This document shows positions 32,873-40,060 of a stretch of 40,060 nt of DNA, piece after piece. The stretch's first letter is position 1; the number at the start of each line of letters is the position of its first letter. Location of the stretch: contig QMZC01000009.1 of the NCBI GenBank assembly GCA_003662995.1, positions 1-40,060 on the forward strand, written 5' to 3'. The notes beneath the pieces were generated by a model. It was not told where the DNA came from and searched no databases. It saw nothing but the letters and a program-made list of their open reading frames with translations. This DNA is from Archaeoglobales archaeon. GTDB lineage: Archaea > Halobacteriota > Archaeoglobi > Archaeoglobales > Archaeoglobaceae. Both the position numbers and the translations under genes were made by a program.

Positions 32873-33889
32873 TCATTTGCCCTTCTTTTTCTTCTTTTCC
32901 CCCTTTTCCTCTACTGTCTCCTCAACTTTTTCCACTTTTTCTTCTTTCAACTCCTTGGTTTCGACCTCACCTGCCAACGTTTTAGCTAACATGTAATAGC
33001 CCTTGGAGTTGGCAATTAGCGGGTCATCAGGTCTTTTCAGTTCTACAATTTCCTCGAAACTCTTGCTGAATTCTTCAAATACTCCTGGAAGTGCACTTCC
33101 GCCGCCAGTCAACACAATGTTCTCGACGATTGAGGTCGAGACACCTTCAAGCAACATCTTGACCCTGTTTGAAATTCTGTCAACCCAAGACTTCATAAGC
33201 TCGTAGTATTCGCCCATAATACCCTCGTGCGAGACAGAAATCTTCTTACCACTTCTAACTCTGCCTATCTCGTAATTTTCGATAGTCAACAGTTTTGTCA
33301 TCTCCTCTGGTGTCAAGCTTATACCTATCTTGTTTCTGATTGTGATTTCCAAATTCTCATAGAGCTTATCTACACCTATCAACATCGTGTCTCCTTTCAA
33401 GTACTCCATATAGCTCAAAACAACAGTATCTGTTGTACCAAAACCGATATCAATACAAACCCCCGTCTCCACACCCATATAAGCCAATGTACCTACCGGC
33501 TCTGGAAACAGTAAAACTTTGGCAGATAAGTTTTCTTCTAGTGTTTTAATCAATTGCTCTCTCTCCTTTTTTGAAGATTTAACAGGCAATCCCGTAGCAA
33601 TAATCAAGTTCTCCTTAGCCTCTAATCTGTTTAGAGCATATTTAGCAAGTTCCAAGTATGAGTCGTGAATTAGCCTCCCTTCGTGCAACGGTCTCAAAAC
33701 TTCAATGTTTTCCAGATTTTGAACTATTGCTAGAGCATCTTCACCAATATAAACATCTCTAGTCTCTCCTTTTAGACTCCAGTCCTTCTCTTCGCCAAAA
33801 ACAACAATGCTGGGAAAAATGGTCACATTCTTACCATCCTTAGTTGCCTTTGTATAATTAGTCCCAATGTCAAGTCCAACAACGTTCAT
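32873..33889 (-). CDS. actin-like ATPase (ParM/Ta0583-like)
   Basis: A 338-residue actin-fold ATPase. Nucleotide-binding blocks are GLDIGTNYTK (phosphate 1), VCIDIGFGTTD (phosphate 2) and IVLTGGGSALPG (adenosine). The body lacks the large insertions of DnaK and resembles ParM and the Thermoplasma Ta0583 protein. After about residue 305 comes a charged tail of Glu and Lys ending in a Lys run, which may bind DNA, membrane or partner. A TATA-like box (gttaataaaa on the minus strand) lies about 25-30 bases before ATG 33889. It is first in an operon with the RHH gene. Polymerisation and DNA segregation are inferred. Confidence 0.8.
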   Translation of the reverse strand: MNVVGLDIGTNYTKATKDGKNVTIFPSIVVFGEEKDWSLKGETRDVYIGEDALAIVQNLENIEVLRPLHEGRLIHDSYLELAKYALNRLEAKENLIIATGLPVKSSKKEREQLIKTLEENLSAKVLLFPEPVGTLAYMGVETGVCIDIGFGTTDTVVLSYMEYLKGDTMLIGVDKLYENLEITIRNKIGISLTPEEMTKLLTIENYEIGRVRSGKKISVSHEGIMGEYYELMKSWVDRISNRVKMLLEGVSTSIVENIVLTGGGSALPGVFEEFSKSFEEIVELKRPDDPLIANSKGYYMLAKTLAGEVETKELKEEKVEKVEETVEEKGEKKKKKGK

Positions 33890-33971
33890 GGTTAGAATGT
33901 AACGTTTATTTTATTAACTTTTTGGATATGCTTTTGTGAATTGGTGTTAAATAAAAAAATAAGAATGAAGG

Positions 33972-34006
33972 ACACAAAATTTTCAAAACTGAAAAATAAT
34001 TTGTGT
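33972..34006. repeat. inverted repeat upstream of the actin-like operon
   Basis: acacaaa (33972-33978) and tttgtgt (34000-34006) face each other across 21 bases in the gap between the cis-prenyltransferase stop and the actin-like start. It could be an operator, a terminator stem for the gene before it, or a partition-like site. The repeat is short and could be chance in AT-rich DNA. Confidence 0.3.
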
Positions 34007-34043
34007 AATCGAATTTCTTCAAATTTCTTTGTACAGTTTACTG

Positions 34044-34805
34044 TTAAATTTGATATGTAGTATTTTTCCTAAACTGCCAAGTCCTTATAGCCCTCAGCAA
34101 ATCGATTTTCCTAAATTCTGGCCAATAAACATCGCAGAAATATACAACTGAGTTTGCAGACTGCCAGGGCAAAAAGTTTGATAGCCTTTGCTCTCCACCA
34201 GTCCTTATAACCAAATCAACTTCTGAATACCCATCTTCCCCATACAAATTTTGTTCAATCAATTTTGAGTCTATTTTATCCGCCTTTACCAACCCATCCT
34301 TGACTTTCCGCAGTATACTCCTAACAGCATCTACTATCTCCTGCCTACCACCATAAGCCAATGCTATGTTCAAAAAGTGGTTTGAATACTCCTTTGTTCT
34401 CTCTTCCACATATTTAATTGCATCTAAAACGTTCTTTGGCAGTAAATCCTTTCTACCAACAACCTTAACCTTAACCTTACTTTGATGGATTCTCTTATCG
34501 TTTGCAAGCCTTTTCAATTCTCTTTCAACCAGATTGAAGATGTTTTTCTTTTCATCCTCACTCCTGTTAAAATTCTCAGTTGAGAATGCATAGACCGTCA
34601 CATTCTTTATCTTCAATTCCCAGCACCAGTTTAAAACCTCTTCCGCCTTCTTTGAACCAAAAATATGGCCAATTTTTGGTGGTAAACCCATTTTCTTAGC
34701 AAACCTCCTATTCCCATCCATTATAATTGCTATGTGTCTCGGCAAAACATTTTTCTTTATTTCTTCAATTAATTTTTTTTCATATATCTTGTAAATCAAC
34801 TTCAT
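34044..34805 (-). CDS. uppS: cis-prenyltransferase (polyprenyl diphosphate synthase)
   Basis: Extends isoprenyl diphosphates in Z configuration to make the long polyprenol carriers used in archaeal surface glycan assembly. Hallmarks: HIAIIMDGNRRFAKKMGLP near residue 25, GSKKAEEVLNWCWELKI, VYAFSTENFNRSEDE, LNIALAYGGRQEIVDAV, DLVIRTGGEQRLSNFLPWQ and YWPEFRKIDLLRAIR. At 253 residues it is normal. Its ATG sits on the last base of the DUF2551-like gene's stop region (overlap one base), so the pair is co-translated. Confidence 0.92.
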   Translation of the reverse strand: MKLIYKIYEKKLIEEIKKNVLPRHIAIIMDGNRRFAKKMGLPPKIGHIFGSKKAEEVLNWCWELKIKNVTVYAFSTENFNRSEDEKKNIFNLVERELKRLANDKRIHQSKVKVKVVGRKDLLPKNVLDAIKYVEERTKEYSNHFLNIALAYGGRQEIVDAVRSILRKVKDGLVKADKIDSKLIEQNLYGEDGYSEVDLVIRTGGEQRLSNFLPWQSANSVVYFCDVYWPEFRKIDLLRAIRTWQFRKNTTYQI

Positions 34806-35110
34806 TATCGTTCAAATTCCTTTAAAATTGACCTAACTAAATCAGCATACTCTTCCTTCAAGTAGTACTTGTTTTTTTCTCCTAACTCCATTTTTAAAAT
34901 TCCCAACCTTGCACTCATCAATCCAACCATCGCTGATACGCCTCTTGCCTTCAAATCCAAATCTTTATCCTTCAATTTTTGATATATTTCATCAGTTGTG
35001 TACTTTTTGTTATCCAAGAGTAACTTGAGTAATTCCTTTCTAATTCCCTTCTTATCCCTTTCAAGGTATCTTCTGAGCCTATACTCAATCTCCTTTTTTG
35101 TTTCCTTCAC
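34805..35110 (-). CDS. DUF2551-like archaeal protein
   Basis: A 101-residue basic protein: IEYRLRRYLERDKKGIRKEL, YTTDEIYQKLKDK, then ARGVSAMVGLMSARLGILKM. That pattern fits a small winged-helix-like archaeal family labelled DUF2551, with YTTxEI and RGVSAMVGLM as the conserved parts. It may bind nucleic acid. It starts 12 bases after the stop of the radical SAM gene and ends on the start of uppS, so it belongs to the lysK-to-uppS run. Confidence 0.72.
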   Translation of the reverse strand: MKETKKEIEYRLRRYLERDKKGIRKELLKLLLDNKKYTTDEIYQKLKDKDLDLKARGVSAMVGLMSARLGILKMELGEKNKYYLKEEYADLVRSILKEFER

Positions 35111-35122
35111 ACCTCCACCTCG

Positions 35123-36127
35123 TCATAGTGGAATAACCTCAACGACAGTTCTCTTTGATGTGGGGTACCTCTCAATTACACTAAGACTTAGCCCCTCAGC
35201 TTTTAAATATTCGCCCAACTTTTCAATTGTTGATATTGAAACTTCAATGCCATTCTCGACCTCAACAAATTCAAGTCTATTTTCTCTTAAAATTTTCTTT
35301 GCTTTGCTAATGTTTTTAGCATTCCCTTCAACAAACCCACAAACTATTGTGCCATCATCCGTAACCTCATAAATTTTTGAATTGTTAGCTAATTTGTGAG
35401 CCATTCTTAAAAGTCTCCTTCTAAACTGAACTGAATCCTTAAATCTTGCTGTGCAGTAATGAAATTTCTCAACGATTTCGTATTTCTTGGCTATTTCATT
35501 GCAATCAACATAGTAGTCTTCTATTTCAAAATTTCTGGTTATTAGAGCTTCAAAGTTTGTTGGAGAGCATTCCAACTCATTTAGATTTAAAAAGGCATCA
35601 TGCCTGTTTAAAATTTCAACAACTTGGCTGTTGTAGTCTATTGCAGGAATTTCAAAACCAGCCTCAATTCCATGTTTTTTTGCTAATACCAAAGATTCTT
35701 CGTATTTCCCAACGTTCTTTAGCTCGACGGGATGAAATCTAATCTCATCCAAGAACTTCGATAGACTTTCAATTACACTCTCTTTGGCTGGAATTGATGT
35801 ATAGAGGTGGGAGTGTAAGCCTAAGGAATCTGAAAGTTTCAAAAATTCTAAGACCCTCTCAAGCTTAAGTAACGGCTCTCCACCAGTTATCGCAACACCT
35901 TCAGCATCCATTAAATTAACTTCCTCAACAAAGTCATCAATGGTAACCACTTTCCTTTCATTTGCAAACACCACATCTTTACCCCTCTTCTCCTCTGAAA
36001 TCGGGCAGTAAAAGCATGAATTGTTGCACAATCCAGTTATAAATAAAACAAGCTTTGCCCCTTCTCTGCAGAGCTTACAGCCTTCGGTTAAATAGCTGTA
36101 ATAGCTACCAGCCTCAATTTGCCTCAT
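35123..36127 (-). CDS. radical SAM protein, archaeal COG2108-like
   Basis: A 334-residue radical SAM enzyme with cluster motif CNNSCFYC and the glycine loop VAITGGEPLLKLERVLEFL. Ahead of it a CKLC pair (EGCKLCREGAKLVLFITGL) is typical of the archaeal group related to pyruvate formate-lyase activating enzyme (COG2108). The C-terminal third (residues about 240-330) is a separate domain of strands and helices ending VVEVIPL. The substrate is unknown. ATG 36127 is preferred: the longer in-frame start at 36199 lies deep inside lysK. With this start the overlap with lysK is 14 bp. Confidence 0.8.
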   Translation of the reverse strand: MRQIEAGSYYSYLTEGCKLCREGAKLVLFITGLCNNSCFYCPISEEKRGKDVVFANERKVVTIDDFVEEVNLMDAEGVAITGGEPLLKLERVLEFLKLSDSLGLHSHLYTSIPAKESVIESLSKFLDEIRFHPVELKNVGKYEESLVLAKKHGIEAGFEIPAIDYNSQVVEILNRHDAFLNLNELECSPTNFEALITRNFEIEDYYVDCNEIAKKYEIVEKFHYCTARFKDSVQFRRRLLRMAHKLANNSKIYEVTDDGTIVCGFVEGNAKNISKAKKILRENRLEFVEVENGIEVSISTIEKLGEYLKAEGLSLSVIERYPTSKRTVVEVIPL

Positions 36128-37622
36128 ACAGGCTTTTAAACCTCTCTTTAACCCAGTCGATGCCCAACGATTTAATGAAGTATCCCGCTCTGGGCCCAAA
36201 GGTTTTACCGAGTATTGCTTTATAAATTGCTTGGAAGGCTTTTGAGGGCTTAATCGTTATCTCATTTGCCACATCGTAAACCAAGGTGTGAATTTGCTCA
36301 GGTGTCATCTCACTATTTAACCTTTTAGCATAATTTATTAGGAATTCCATTTCTTTTTCGTTGAATTCATTCTTGAGACTGCTAACGTCATCGACAACCT
36401 TGAACTTTATCCTTTCTGGGGCAAATCTCTCCAGCCATCTCTTGGCATACACAATTCTCCTCTCTACATCCCTCCTTGCTATCTCATCTATTTTATAACT
36501 CGTTCTTGCCAAAATCTCCAAAACCCTTTCAACATCCCAGTTTGCTATTTGCCCAACAATAACTAAATGTCTAAATGAAACGTCGGAATATTCAACTTCT
36601 TTAACCGTTGAAAGTTCTACTGCTCTATCTTTTAGCTTCGAAGCTCTCTCAAATTCGTCAATTAGATCGAGCAAGCCTATACCAGGGTCAAATTCTATGT
36701 GTCTTTCAGGCTTAACTTTTATTATAATATACCTAACAATTTCAGGAGGTAAAACATCAACCATGTCTCTAACCGGTATGACTATACCCTTAGAGCTTTT
36801 CATCGCCCCCACGCCTTTAAGATTAATCCATTCGTAAACAACTGGAAATGGTGGCTCAATCCTAAAAATCTCCTTTGCAAACCTCTTTCCAGTGTCGTAG
36901 CTCCCTCCAGCAGCAGCATGGTCTTTGCCGAAGGGTTCGCAAGTTATGCCCAAAATCCACCATCTTGCTGCCCAGTCAACACGCCAAGTTAACTTTCCCC
37001 CTCCATTGTACGATGCTTTGCCCTCATACCCACAATCGCATTTGTAATGAATCCAATTGTCATCGTAACCAACAACCTTTGTTGTGTTCATCCTCCCACA
37101 TTTCTTGCAGATTGCCAAGTATGGATACCAGTCATCCTCTACCTCTCTACCAGTAACCCCCCTGATAATCTGAATAATCTGATCCCTTTTTTCAAAAGAA
37201 ATCCTTATTGCTTCATTGTATCTCCCCTGTTTGTACATTTCATCAGCCTTTTCAAGAATTACATCAATTCCGAGTATCTCCAAGGATTCCAAAAACGGTG
37301 TTAAGAAGTGGTCTGAATAGTTTTTGTGGCAACCTTCTGGATCGGGGATCTCGCTTAGTGGCATTCCAACGTAATTTTCGTATTCCTGTGGCAAAAATGG
37401 ATATCTCTTCCTTAAAGGGTCAAACGTGTCAGCAATAAAAATTAACTCTGCCTCGCCATCAGCATCAATCAAAGCTCTTCTGACTGCATCGGCTGTAAGC
37501 ATCTCCCTGAGGTTTCCCATGTGGATGTGCCCAGATGGTGAAATGCCGGTAGCTATTCTGTGTTCTTTGCTTTTCTCAAGCAACCTCTTAGCAACTACAT
37601 CAGCCCAGTGGATTTCACCCAT
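36114..37622 (-). CDS. lysK: lysyl-tRNA synthetase, class I
   Basis: Charges tRNA-Lys. This is the archaeal class I type, unrelated to the common class II enzyme. The Rossmann signature is SGHIHMGNLREMLTADAVRR (HIGH equivalent HIHMGN), and the KMSKS equivalent is AMKSSKGIVIPV. Between them lie two zinc-like CxxC pairs (CKKCGRMN and CDCGYEG). The C-terminal helical domain includes EKEMEFLINYAKRLNSEMTP. At 502 residues the length is right. It leads a minus-strand run with the radical SAM, DUF2551-like and uppS genes. Confidence 0.95.
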   Translation of the reverse strand: MGEIHWADVVAKRLLEKSKEHRIATGISPSGHIHMGNLREMLTADAVRRALIDADGEAELIFIADTFDPLRKRYPFLPQEYENYVGMPLSEIPDPEGCHKNYSDHFLTPFLESLEILGIDVILEKADEMYKQGRYNEAIRISFEKRDQIIQIIRGVTGREVEDDWYPYLAICKKCGRMNTTKVVGYDDNWIHYKCDCGYEGKASYNGGGKLTWRVDWAARWWILGITCEPFGKDHAAAGGSYDTGKRFAKEIFRIEPPFPVVYEWINLKGVGAMKSSKGIVIPVRDMVDVLPPEIVRYIIIKVKPERHIEFDPGIGLLDLIDEFERASKLKDRAVELSTVKEVEYSDVSFRHLVIVGQIANWDVERVLEILARTSYKIDEIARRDVERRIVYAKRWLERFAPERIKFKVVDDVSSLKNEFNEKEMEFLINYAKRLNSEMTPEQIHTLVYDVANEITIKPSKAFQAIYKAILGKTFGPRAGYFIKSLGIDWVKERFKSLYEAN

Positions 37623-37712
37623 TGAACAGCCTATTAAAATTGCGTTTTAAAAGTTTATCTTTACCACAAATCTTTACCACAAGAGTTTTAGGTTGTTAAA
37701 TCAACTACTAAT

Positions 37713-37973
37713 GTGATTTTGGTTAAGACAGTGTTATGGCTGGAATTGAAATTTCCAAGGTTTAAAGAAATATTGGATGAAATCCTGCCAAAAAATTCCG
37801 TTATCAGGGTTTATGAAAAGAGATATAATGGAGAAATCGTAATATACGTAGAAATTGAATGCAACAGGAAGAGTGTGAGATATGCCTTTTTGCCAATTGA
37901 GGATAAAGAAAGATTTTACAGGAGTTTGGAAGATGATTTAAAGAGAATCGTGGAGAAAGAGTTTTGTGTTTGA
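37713..37973 (+). CDS. small archaeal protein of unknown function
   Basis: An 86-residue protein starting GTG 37713, with LELKFPRFKEILDEILPKNS, a pair of strands (SVIRVYEKRYNGEIVIYVEI) and a helix (KERFYRSLEDDLKRIVEKEF). It looks like a compact alpha/beta domain of the kind seen in KEOPS Pcc1-like or other small archaeal proteins; the resemblance to Pcc1 is weak and I do not assign it. It is read away from lysK across a 90-base AT-rich gap. Confidence 0.55.
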   Translation: MILVKTVLWLELKFPRFKEILDEILPKNSVIRVYEKRYNGEIVIYVEIECNRKSVRYAFLPIEDKERFYRSLEDDLKRIVEKEFCV

Positions 37974-38077
37974 AGTAGCCTTTTTTGGGAACAAGTGGAT
38001 CAAAGGATTAGATTTATTAAAAATCTTGGTAAATTGTTGCTTGTGAAATCCCTAAATAGTTTAATTCCAATAAACCA

Positions 38078-38150
38078 AGCCGCCGGCGGGATTTGAACCC
38101 GCGACCTGGTGATTACGAATCACCCGCTCTGCCAGCTAAGCCACGGCGGC
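38078..38150 (-). tRNA. tRNA-Thr (anticodon CGU)
   Basis: On the minus strand the acceptor stem GCCGCCG pairs with CGGCGGC at the other end. The D arm (GCTTAGCTGGCAGAGC), anticodon stem GGTGA/TCACC with loop TTCGTAA and the T arm GCGGG-TTCAAAT-CCCGC all fold. Anticodon CGT reads ACG (Thr). There is no intron and no encoded CCA. Confidence 0.95.
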
Positions 38151-38234
38151 TAGAAATTAGCAAGAAGTAGCCACAATTGAAATTTAAAAATTGCGATTAA
38201 AAATCTTTTTATTTCAGGGGTTGAGCTAAAAACA

Positions 38235-38732
38235 ATGAAATTCAGGGGGACAGCTTGGAAGTTTGGTGATGACATATCTACTGACCACATTACACCAGGC
38301 AGGTACTATCACTTGAGGAGCAAAATGGAGGAGTTGGCGAAACACGTGATGGAGGATGCTGATGAGGAATTCCCAAAAAAGTTCAAAAAAGGCGATTTTA
38401 TCGTTGGGGGTAAAAACTTTGGAATGGGTAGTAGTAGGGAACACGCCCCCCTGGCAATAAAGATTGCAGGAATTTCAGCAGTTCTAGCAAAATCGTTTGC
38501 TAGAATATTTTTCAGGAATGCGATAAACGTTGGACTGCCAGTTGTTATCGTTGACACAGATTCAATAAACGATGGAGATGAACTGGAAGTTGACCTGTCT
38601 GAAGGAATTATAAAGAATCTAACGAGTGGTAATGAGATAAAAATTAGACCACTACCCGAAACGATGATTAAAATTCTCAATGAGGGTGGGATGGTGAATT
38701 TTATCAACAAACATGGAGATTTGGAGTTGTGA
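38235..38732 (+). CDS. leuD: 3-isopropylmalate dehydratase/homoaconitase small subunit
   Basis: The swivelling small subunit of an aconitase-family isomerase. Family marks are DDISTDHITPGRY, IVGGKNFGMGSSREHAPLAI, AKSFARIFFRNAINVGLPVV and the terminal INKHGDLEL-type end. It is 165 residues. The loop after TPGRY, which sets substrate range in the archaeal enzymes, reads YHLRSKM and differs from the two forms I recall (YLVY/YLRT), so leucine versus other 2-oxoacid pathways stays open. Its large subunit is not next to it. A TATA-like ctttttattt precedes ATG 38235 by about 25-30 bases. Confidence 0.88.
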   Translation: MKFRGTAWKFGDDISTDHITPGRYYHLRSKMEELAKHVMEDADEEFPKKFKKGDFIVGGKNFGMGSSREHAPLAIKIAGISAVLAKSFARIFFRNAINVGLPVVIVDTDSINDGDELEVDLSEGIIKNLTSGNEIKIRPLPETMIKILNEGGMVNFINKHGDLEL

Positions 38733-38740
38733 ACTAAAAT

Positions 38741-39880
38741 TTAATTCTTTCCGTCTAAAAATCTGATGGATAAAGCTAACATAGCCATAATTAAAAAGAG
38801 GAGCACAAATATCCAGAAGGGGATTTTAAATGTTCCATATACATCCATCAAGTATCCCGTCAGGTATGGTGCAATTATTCCCCCAACCCTTCCAACACTT
38901 GCAGCAGATCCAACGCCCAATCCTCTGATTGATTGCGGATAGCTTTTCTGAGTTGTTAAGATCAACAGAACCCAACCGCCAATGCTGAAAAACGAAGTGG
39001 TCAGCATTCCCACAAACATCAGAGTCTTAGAATATATGAAAAGCAAAGTTGAAATTGCTGCCACAAAAGAATAAGCTGCTAGCAACCTCTCCGTGTTGTT
39101 CTCTTTTATGATCAACGACAAAACAAGTGGAGATACGATTTGAATACCATAAATTGGTATGAGTATTGTATTACCAATTGTGTATCCCATCTCTGACATC
39201 ATTATACTGGGAAGCCACAAAAACACGCCGTAATATGTGAAAACACCACAAAACCAGATACTCCAAATAATGATGGTTATTTTACCGTAACTGAATATTA
39301 AATTCCTTACATTCCCTGACACGCTCTTTCTTTCCTCCACCCTAACATCTGGAAGTTTATAAAACAGAGGTAATAGAGCTATAGGCAAGGCACCAATCAA
39401 AAAAAGCTCTGCTAAAGGACTTTGTACAAGAAAGTACGAGGCTGTAACGATACTTAAAGCCCCTACACCCCAAAAAGATTCGAAGTAGCACATGTACTTG
39501 TCTAAGGATTCTTCAATTACTTCAGGCAAATAGGCTATGCTTAAAGTCAAACCACCACCAAGTCCAAATCCAGAGCTGAAGAGAAAAACTGCAAAGAATG
39601 AATAGCTTCCAGTAAAACTCAACAAGCCTGTAGACAGTGTAAAAATAATGATAGATGAAAATATAACCTTCCTTCTGCCAACAACATCCGATAAAGCTCC
39701 AAGCACAACCGCTCCAACACCCACACCTGCCATTAGTATGGTTCCAAGGAGACCCGCAGCAGAGTGAGAGAAGCCATACTCCGATATCAATCGGGGTATG
39801 GCAAATGCGAGAAGTAGTGTGTCAAAGGCCGTTATCCCAAAAAGGGTGCCGAGTATTATGAGGTTGAAACGGGACGACAT
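38741..39880 (-). CDS. major facilitator superfamily transporter
   Basis: A 379-residue membrane protein with about 12 hydrophobic segments. The MFS loop 2-3 signature is GALSDVVGRRKVIF; the second half contains FFSIGGWVLLILTTQKSYPQ and RGLGVGSAASVGRVGGIIAP, typical of the sugar/aromatic-acid proton symporter groups. Substrate is not clear; an aromatic or organic acid is a guess from general resemblance. It converges with leuD, with eight bases between the stops. Confidence 0.82.
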   Translation of the reverse strand: MSSRFNLIILGTLFGITAFDTLLLAFAIPRLISEYGFSHSAAGLLGTILMAGVGVGAVVLGALSDVVGRRKVIFSSIIIFTLSTGLLSFTGSYSFFAVFLFSSGFGLGGGLTLSIAYLPEVIEESLDKYMCYFESFWGVGALSIVTASYFLVQSPLAELFLIGALPIALLPLFYKLPDVRVEERKSVSGNVRNLIFSYGKITIIIWSIWFCGVFTYYGVFLWLPSIMMSEMGYTIGNTILIPIYGIQIVSPLVLSLIIKENNTERLLAAYSFVAAISTLLFIYSKTLMFVGMLTTSFFSIGGWVLLILTTQKSYPQSIRGLGVGSAASVGRVGGIIAPYLTGYLMDVYGTFKIPFWIFVLLFLIMAMLALSIRFLDGKN

Positions 39881-39989
39881 AATAGTGGTCGTTCAACTTT
39901 GGATTTAATTCTATCTTTTTTATTCTTATTTTATCTCAGACCTGTCCACATTAGTATAAAACTATAGATACTTAAAATCATGCATTATT

Positions 39990-40060
39990 ATGCTAAAAGT
40001 AAAGGAAATTGTAGAAGAGCTAAAAATCTTCGAGAGAAACAAAGTACCTCTGGAAATAAA
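39990..40060 (+). CDS. start of a gene cut by the window end
   Basis: From ATG 39990 a frame stays open to the window edge, beginning MLKVKEIVEELKIFERN. A TATA-like run (tataaaact near 39955) lies about 30 bases upstream. Another open frame begins at ATG 39979, but its composition is less protein-like. Only 23 residues are visible, too few to name. Confidence 0.4.
   Translation, partial: MLKVKEIVEELKIFERNKVPLEI

Noticed and set aside
36128-36199. Longer N-terminus for the radical SAM gene
   Set aside because: It would lie entirely in lysK coding sequence; the ATG at 36127 gives a usual short overlap.
1-40060. CRISPR arrays, rRNA genes, intact insertion sequences
   Set aside because: I looked for regular spaced repeats, rRNA-like blocks and transposase genes with terminal repeats and saw none; the Cys-module repeats at 8.3-10.2 kb are protein-coding.

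Overview
The window looks like chromosome from a thermophilic euryarchaeon, most likely an Archaeoglobales relative (Archaeoglobus/Ferroglobus group). The support is: A+T-rich DNA with many leaderless genes (TATA-like box about 25 nt before the start codon); a flavodiiron protein, iron-sulfur flavoprotein and archaeoflavoprotein in one operon; class I lysyl-tRNA synthetase; an archaeal HMG-CoA synthase/thiolase/DUF35 operon; a tetraether-lipid synthase-type radical SAM enzyme; and a PGF-CTERM (archaeosortase A) surface protein. The genus is inference; no rRNA is present.

Layout. 1-963: edge of a plasmid- or virus-like element (P-loop/HTH ATPase cut by the window edge, convergent small ribbon-helix-helix-like gene). 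1.3-7.2 kb: nucleotide synthesis (purC-carA, pyrD), a frameshifted zinc-ribbon/multispan membrane gene and a metallophosphoesterase. 7.3-11.4 kb: remnant of a toxin-antitoxin-like gene, 6-phospho-3-hexuloisomerase, then a two-gene secreted cluster: a roughly 800-residue cysteine-rich repeat protein (two compensating frameshifts) and a PGF-CTERM anchored protein sharing a beta-rich domain with it. 11.5-16.5 kb: RecJ-like nuclease, winged-helix protein, broken acyl-CoA ligase, NAD-kinase-like protein and an uncalled 59-residue gene. 16.6-21 kb: oxygen-defence flavoprotein operon, cupin, dCMP deaminase, MazG-like and TatD-like enzymes. 21.3-26.4 kb: XRE regulator, HMG-CoA synthase, thiolase, DUF35 protein, then the tetraether synthase-like gene: a membrane-lipid neighbourhood. 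26.4-30.8 kb: NMN adenylyltransferase, Ogt, YlbF-like protein, endonuclease IV-like protein, HisG, Nif3. 30.8-37.6 kb (all minus strand): integrase-like protein, luciferase-like protein, an RHH/actin-like pair resembling ParR/ParM, cis-prenyltransferase, DUF2551-type protein, radical SAM protein, LysK. 37.7 kb to the end: small protein, tRNA-Thr(CGU), LeuD-type subunit, MFS transporter and the start of one more gene.

Most notable: the cysteine-rich surface pair; the actin-like/RHH pair; three long genes each carrying two frameshifts (two of them compensating +1/-1); a thiolase with Asp where the nucleophilic Cys is expected; and a shared motif ahead of the oxygen-defence and mevalonate operon promoters. 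No CRISPR array, rRNA or intact insertion sequence was seen.
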